Assembly (NCBI GenBank): GCA_001766655.1
Contig: MJCC01000012.1
Coordinates: 1 to 42,594, forward strand
Length of the DNA stretch: 42,594 nt
Source of the DNA: Phytomonas francai
Lineage: Eukaryota > Euglenozoa > Kinetoplastea > Trypanosomatida > Trypanosomatidae
Reading direction: 5' to 3'
This document shows, piece after piece, positions 38,462-42,594 of this stretch (the stretch's first letter is position 1; each line of letters starts with the position of its first letter). Below the pieces are notes generated by a model. The model saw nothing but the letters and a program-made list of their open reading frames with translations. It was not told the origin of the DNA and searched no databases. The position numbers and the translations under genes are program-made.

Positions 38462-39610
38462 TTAGCTCGCTTCGTGCTCGAGAAACGCACCGCGAAGACG
38501 CTCCCCAAGTCCCAAAGACTCGGCAAAGCGCATGATTGACTCTTGGCAGTCCCCCTTTATAAGCAAATCACGACAAATACTTGGTCTGTAGAGAGCCCCC
38601 TCGTGCTCTGTAATAAACCCTTCACTACTGCTAGTGCTAGAATCGTAGTCGTGTTCCTCAGCCAAAGGTTCCCCTAATACGTTGTTGGCAAGATCGCAAT
38701 TTTCGTTAAGGATAGCCGCTTCGTTCCCATTGATGGCAGTACCGCCGACAGCGGAGGCGTAGCCTTCGCTGGGGGTTGCCGCATCAAAGGAGAGCGAGGA
38801 GTTCTCATCCCAACCCGATGCAGCCTCCTCGTGAATGACGTCTTCTGGTAGGTAAAACATCCTCCCTCCAACCCGCTCTCTGTTGAACAGGACACGTGGG
38901 ATGGAACCCCGGACGTGGATTGGGAGTAGGGCAAAAGGCCGTACCCCCAGAGAGGTACCGATGATGATCAACAGATCCGCCTCCTTGGTGTCGTGAGCGA
39001 AGACGTCAAAGAAGCGCTCCGGGAGCTGTTCGCCGAAAAACACCACGTCTGGCTTTATAATACCCCCGCAGCAGGCGCAGCGCCAGACGAGAACCCCCTC
39101 ATTCTCGCGACGAAGCTGCGAAGTGTCGTACTGCTTCCGGCAATCAACGCAGGAGGAGGTCCGAAAGGTGCCGTGGGCCTCTACCAGAAGCTCACTCGGC
39201 AGACCAGCCGCAGATTCCAGCCCGTCGATGTTCTGCGTGCAGCAGCGCAGGAGCCTTCCCTCGTCTGCCAGGAGCTTGATAAAGTGGTGCACCGCGGTAG
39301 GCTTGTGAGATCCCGGCCAGAGATTCATCTCCATCACGATGGAGTAAAAAATGGTGGGGTCCTTGCGTAGCAACGCGAGGGAAAAAGCTTCTGTGGGGTC
39401 GCTTAGATTGTACTTCCCCAGTTTGGCATAGATTCCAGTCTTTGGGGAGCGGAAGTCTGGTATCCCCGCCGCTACGCTCGCGCCGGCGCCTACTAAGCAT
39501 AGTATTTTCCGAATGTTGTGAACTTTGATGTAATTTGCTAAACCTTCCAGGGTGGGCTCACCCAACAAATGCTTAGCAGTTGCATTTGAACCCTCGCACG
39601 GCTCTGCCAT
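38462..39610 (-). CDS. SIR2rp1: SIR2-family NAD-dependent deacetylase, SIR2rp1-like (382 aa)
   Basis: The start is the ATG at 39610; the codons before it (TTG, TTA) are not used. Class I sirtuin motifs are all present: GAGASVAAGIPDFRS (41-55), the TQNID at 125-129, catalytic His at 146 in EAHGTF, a Cys4 zinc site (C154, C157, C178, C181), then PDVVFFGE and IIGTSLGVRPF. A long acidic, Ser/Glu-rich segment lies after about 270, as in the kinetoplastid SIR2rp1 proteins, which are linked to chromatin and telomeres in T. brucei but are cytosolic in Leishmania. It consumes NAD+ to remove acetyl groups from lysine. Neighbour to Pelota. Confidence 0.92.
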   Translation of the reverse strand: MAEPCEGSNATAKHLLGEPTLEGLANYIKVHNIRKILCLVGAGASVAAGIPDFRSPKTGIYAKLGKYNLSDPTEAFSLALLRKDPTIFYSIVMEMNLWPGSHKPTAVHHFIKLLADEGRLLRCCTQNIDGLESAAGLPSELLVEAHGTFRTSSCVDCRKQYDTSQLRRENEGVLVWRCACCGGIIKPDVVFFGEQLPERFFDVFAHDTKEADLLIIIGTSLGVRPFALLPIHVRGSIPRVLFNRERVGGRMFYLPEDVIHEEAASGWDENSSLSFDAATPSEGYASAVGGTAINGNEAAILNENCDLANNVLGEPLAEEHDYDSSTSSSEGFITEHEGALYRPSICRDLLIKGDCQESIMRFAESLGLGERLRGAFLEHEAS

Positions 39611-39646
39611 TAACAAAAATATATTATACGAATCAGCTTCTCAGCA

Positions 39647-39695
39647 CTCGAATTGCACGCATGCAGACACACACACACACAAAAAAAAAAAAAAA
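39647..39695 (-). promoter_or_regulatory. T15 plus TG-repeat tract and candidate splice acceptor, SIR2
   Basis: Minus strand has T15 (39695-39681), then a TG/CA repeat (39680-39667) and the first AG at about 39648-39647, giving a leader of about 37 bases before the ATG. The T tract could be the pyrimidine tract. Prediction only. Confidence 0.4.
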
Positions 39696-40061
39696 TGGAA
39701 CTTATTTGTTTCGATCCTTAACTACAATGAATAACTTAGGCTGGTTTGCAAAGCAAATCGATATACCCAACGTAAAAAAAGAAACATATGGAGGTTCTGG
39801 TTGAATAAACGTAGGTCATCAAGGCACCCTTCATTCATAAACTCAGAAAGGTCTTTTTCATTATCTGGCGTGATAAAATACACAAGCCCAAAGATGATTC
39901 TCATTTTATTCTTCATCTTTCCAACATAAACTAAGAAACATTAGCATCTCAATAAATAATTATAGAGTAGGGGAATAACTGTAATCATCTCAAGACGGGC
40001 AAGATAGCCCTCTCGACGATGACTTTGATTGGTTGCTCGTGAAATGCCCACTCGACAAGCA

Positions 40062-40078
40062 CCCCCCCNCCCCCCCCC
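40062..40078. other. poly-C tract with unresolved base n (contig joint)
   Basis: Seven C, one n, nine C. The n is at 40069. The length of the tract is unreliable. Confidence 0.9.
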
Positions 40079-40482
40079 TACTCTCCCCCTTCCAGAGGCT
40101 GCAGATTGCTTTGCTAATCTGTAACCACCATGCAGAATGAAGAAAGCTACTGTCGCCCTGTGAAGTTATCAAAAGAGACATTTAGCGTTCTTCCCCTATC
40201 TTCCTTCTACGTTAGACAAAATTAAACGGATAAAGTCTCAATTTTTGCATACACACACGGATAAAAAAATCTAAAACATGTTATCAAATATCGTAACAAA
40301 AATTTTTCAATCAGAAGCTACATTCATTAAAAAAGCTTCCAGAATCCGTACGTTATAGGATCAGGCATATCATGTTTTTTTTATTCGATTATTGTGTATT
40401 CCCTCTGAAACCTTTACACCTACAACACGAAACCTGATGATCAAATTCTTTGTCAGTTTCCCCTCCCTCCCCCCCAGCTCAT

Positions 40483-40485
<3 letters not shown>

Positions 40486-40517
<32 letters not shown>
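40486..40517. repeat. TA dinucleotide repeat
   Basis: About 16 uninterrupted TA units in gene-free DNA. Confidence 0.92.
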
Positions 40518-40519
<2 letters not shown>

Positions 40520-41257
40520 TAATCGCGCTGCAGAGAAACGTGTTAGCTTTCCATCGTTCTCCTTTTAGCACTCCCCGCAGACACACCAAAATGTGTAGCT
40601 GTGCAGCATTCAGTAAAGAACACAGAGAGGCAACATACCGATCGTGCCCTCTCCACTACCACCCATCCCTCCACTTGGAACCAATAAATAATGGAAAAAG
40701 AGAAGCATCAAGGTATATTTAATACAACAGAGACATGTAAATGGAGTCTAGCATATCTAAAGGATATTTTATTTTTCTCTCTTTTCTCACACAGCAAGGC
40801 TTAGCTCCTTGTATCGAAAAGCGCGTCGGATCAGCTATGGGTTAAAGTTTATGTGAGGGCATACTGTGTCGATAGCATTTTAAGCCAAAGCTTTCTCATA
40901 TAAGAAAAGACGAAATAGACGTCAGCATTACCGTTCTGGAGCTGCGCATTGGCAGCCAATGCAAATAAAAACCAGGGAAAAGACGCATACTCGTAAGGAG
41001 CGTGTCAACAGTATCTCGCGTGCAATCAAGCTACACAGGGTGTAATGGCGACCCTCGCCTAGCATTTTTGTGTGTGTGATCTATATTCGATAGAAGAATA
41101 TCCAGCTAAACAGAGGAATGGTGTATCTTTAAAGCCAACACCCCCTCTCTCCCCCCTCCCGCCAAACAGCAGCCATTTCTCCTTTAATAACATAAAGAAA
41201 ATGTAAACATCGTGTGTGGTGCCATGCAAGACTCCTATTTTGCACCGTTTTGCCCGA

Positions 41258-41797
41258 TTAGATCATCTTTGACGGTTTTATATTGATCCCTGGAATGAAT
41301 TTGAGAAGGTCCTTGAAAAAGGTCTCCAGTTCCTTTTCATGAGAAGACTTGCGAGCCCACACCTCGATACGCGCGGCATCCTCGTACAACCGATGGGGTT
41401 TATGCGAGATACGGACGATGTCGACAACAGGCCCCTCCGTTGGAACCACCTTCGTTATACTCTCACCCAGAACAGCCGCGACAACCCTTGCAATGCAGTC
41501 ATCAGCCTGCGCCTTGGTTTTGGTGAAAAAAGAGATGCGATGGCCATCAGGGAAGCTTTCAAACTTTGGGGGAGTCTTTTTTCTTGAGAACACCAAACTA
41601 TCATCCTGCGGCAGTATCGTAACATTGGGAAGGGTGTTCAGCACGCCAAAGACCGCTTCAATGGAATCCACATAATCCAGCTCTACACAGGCATCGTCGT
41701 AGCTTGCCAAATCCTTGACAGCGCGAATGTAGTAGACAAACCATTCATCCTTGAGTGGGTGGAGTTTTTGATCATCGTTTGTGTCACCCTCACCCAT
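41258..41797 (-). CDS. divergent eIF4E-family protein (179 aa)
   Basis: ATG at 41797. The opening HPLKDEWFVYYI matches the eIF4E HPL..W start, followed by the VDSIEAVF helix (eIF4E VEDFWAL), and the late IEVWAR strand (eIF4E IAIWT with Trp166). The two cap-stacking tryptophans of human eIF4E (W56, W102) align by eye with Tyr33 and Phe79. So it may bind the kinetoplastid cap4 structure weakly, differently, or not at all. Trypanosomatids have six eIF4E forms; the small size suggests the EIF4E5/6 group, but this is inference. No eIF4G-like neighbour is seen. Confidence 0.68.
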   Translation of the reverse strand: MGEGDTNDDQKLHPLKDEWFVYYIRAVKDLASYDDACVELDYVDSIEAVFGVLNTLPNVTILPQDDSLVFSRKKTPPKFESFPDGHRISFFTKTKAQADDCIARVVAAVLGESITKVVPTEGPVVDIVRISHKPHRLYEDAARIEVWARKSSHEKELETFFKDLLKFIPGINIKPSKMI

Positions 41798-42137
41798 CCT
41801 CTTAGTTGTTATTGTTACAACCAGTTTCTAATTTCGCCAACACCGTGTATTGGTACGCGCGCTCTAGTGGTTTGACCGTTTCGTGCCGAAAAGTCTCAAA
41901 TACGTGTCCTAATTAAGATTCTTATTAGTAATATTAATATTATTATCCCTAGGGTTATACTTTATAAGGTTGCCTTAGACTATACAGTGGAGCATTTTAA
42001 ATGAATTGCGGTCAAATTCAGATTATTTCACATGACAGTACACGGAAGGGGGGGGGGGGTTATTTGATGTTTCCTCTCCCCCTTTCGCTTCATCAAAAAA
42101 AAAAAAAAGGTACCTTAGAATGTAACGTTGTTATATC
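41798..42137. other. intergenic region with poly-G tract
   Basis: AT-rich apart from 12 G at 42048-42059 and a poly-A run just after it. No gene. Likely eIF4E leader plus 3' region of the GC-rich gene. Confidence 0.5.
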
Positions 42138-42594
42138 TTAGCCTGAAAGCTCATAGACAAGCAGCTGCAAGCCACTATCCTGTAAAAGCCTCACAATATC
42201 CGACCCATGTCTCCGAATAACCTCGTCGTGTAGGGCGTCGTCGGCGGTGGTGGACGCGCCGTGCGCGGAGCGGTACGTCTCCATCGCACGGGCGACGTCG
42301 AAGAGCCGCCGGAGGTCGCCGTCCCGCGGGCTCGCCAGCGCCCCCCCCGCGGCGAGCGTGGAGGCGACGGAGGCCAGCATCGACGCGCACGCGGCCCGCA
42401 CCATCCCGACCGGCGAATGGCGGAAGACGTCGACGGCGAGCCCCAGCGCGCGCGCGAGGTCGACCCGCGCCGGCACCGCGGCGGCGCAGCGCCCGATCAG
42501 GTGAAGCGCCGCCGCCTGCACGGCGGCCTCCTCCGGGGGCCGGCAGAGGCCCGCGAGGAGGGCCACGAGGCCCCCTCCCCCCCCCCCCCCCCCC
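42138..42594 (-). CDS. 3' part of a GC-rich gene, helical-repeat protein (partial)
   Basis: The frame is open from the window edge to TAA at 42138-42140. No ATG is near the 5' end (42566 is GTG), so the gene continues beyond the window. The protein is almost wholly alpha-helical, rich in Ala, Leu and Arg, with repeated helix pairs like ARM/HEAT proteins, and ends VYELSG. Composition is very GC-rich from about 42240 rightwards (83% over 42301-42360), while the last 100 bases are ordinary. The frame ends upstream in a run of 18 C at the window edge, likely a contig end. Family not recognised. Confidence 0.6.
   Translation of the reverse strand, partial: GGGGGGGGLVALLAGLCRPPEEAAVQAAALHLIGRCAAAVPARVDLARALGLAVDVFRHSPVGMVRAACASMLASVASTLAAGGALASPRDGDLRRLFDVARAMETYRSAHGASTTADDALHDEVIRRHGSDIVRLLQDSGLQLLVYELSG
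42577..42594. other. poly-C run at the window end
   Basis: Eighteen consecutive C after a T at 42576. Probably a contig end, as such tracts often stop assembly. Lies in the reading direction of the partial gene. Confidence 0.8.

Larger units (their letters stand above)
39611..41257. other. 1.6-kb gene-free region
   Basis: Contains the SIR2 leader, a poly-C tract broken by n at 40069, a TA repeat at about 40486-40517 and a C/T-rich block near 41137-41165. No protein gene is convincing. The plus-strand frame at 40540-40722 has no recognised similarity. Confidence 0.5.

Noticed and set aside
1..42594. CRISPR arrays, bacterial operons, Shine-Dalgarno sites, rRNA or tRNA genes
   Set aside because: None seen; the window is eukaryotic (trypanosomatid), with no spaced direct-repeat array and no recognisable tRNA or rRNA.

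Overview
The window looks like nuclear DNA of a trypanosomatid (kinetoplastid protist). About 21 long intronless open frames all lie on the minus strand with no strand switch, as in a single polycistronic gene cluster. Several starts are preceded by a pyrimidine tract and an AG, as expected for spliced-leader trans-splicing. The gene set is eukaryotic and includes kinetoplastid hallmarks: tandem adenine phosphoribosyltransferases, one ending in a glycosomal -SKI signal; a SIR2rp1-type sirtuin; a rhomboid pseudoprotease resembling TimRhom; and a short divergent eIF4E. Intergenic DNA is AT-rich and most coding DNA is of middling GC, which argues against Leishmania. I cannot name the species.

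Layout, left to right (transcription runs right to left). 0-6 kb: an unrecognised 689-aa protein and a type II membrane glycosyltransferase. 6-8.6 kb: gene-free, with a decayed-looking plus-strand coding trace. 8.6-19 kb: NAPE-PLD-like hydrolase, WD40 protein, cyclic-nucleotide-binding-domain protein, hypothetical protein and RPF2 (ribosome assembly). 19-25 kb: CDK20/CCRK-like kinase with an extreme GC-rich core, two disordered or hypothetical proteins, a short actin-related protein, a small basic protein and the rhomboid pseudoprotease. 25.5-28.8 kb: APRT cluster disrupted by assembly joins. 29-31 kb: MCM-binding protein. 31-33 kb: gene-free, AT-rich. 33-34.6 kb: two RPL7 genes with identical coding regions. 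35.7-39.6 kb: NFU1, Pelota and SIR2. 41-42.6 kb: eIF4E-like protein and the 3' part of a GC-rich gene that runs into a poly-C contig end.

The genes do not form one pathway; co-location reflects trypanosomatid polycistronic transcription. Functional themes are purine salvage (APRTs), ribosome assembly and quality control (RPL7, RPF2, Pelota, eIF4E-like), DNA replication and chromatin (MCM-BP, SIR2) and mitochondrial functions (NFU1, TimRhom-like). The most notable signals are: (1) two sharply bounded GC-rich blocks inside coding sequence; (2) a second APRT gene almost certainly hidden in the 720-N gap, shown by exact 95-bp overlaps at every joint; (3) a glycosomal-type APRT with altered active-site motifs; and (4) RPL7 copies whose identity stops almost exactly at the coding ends.
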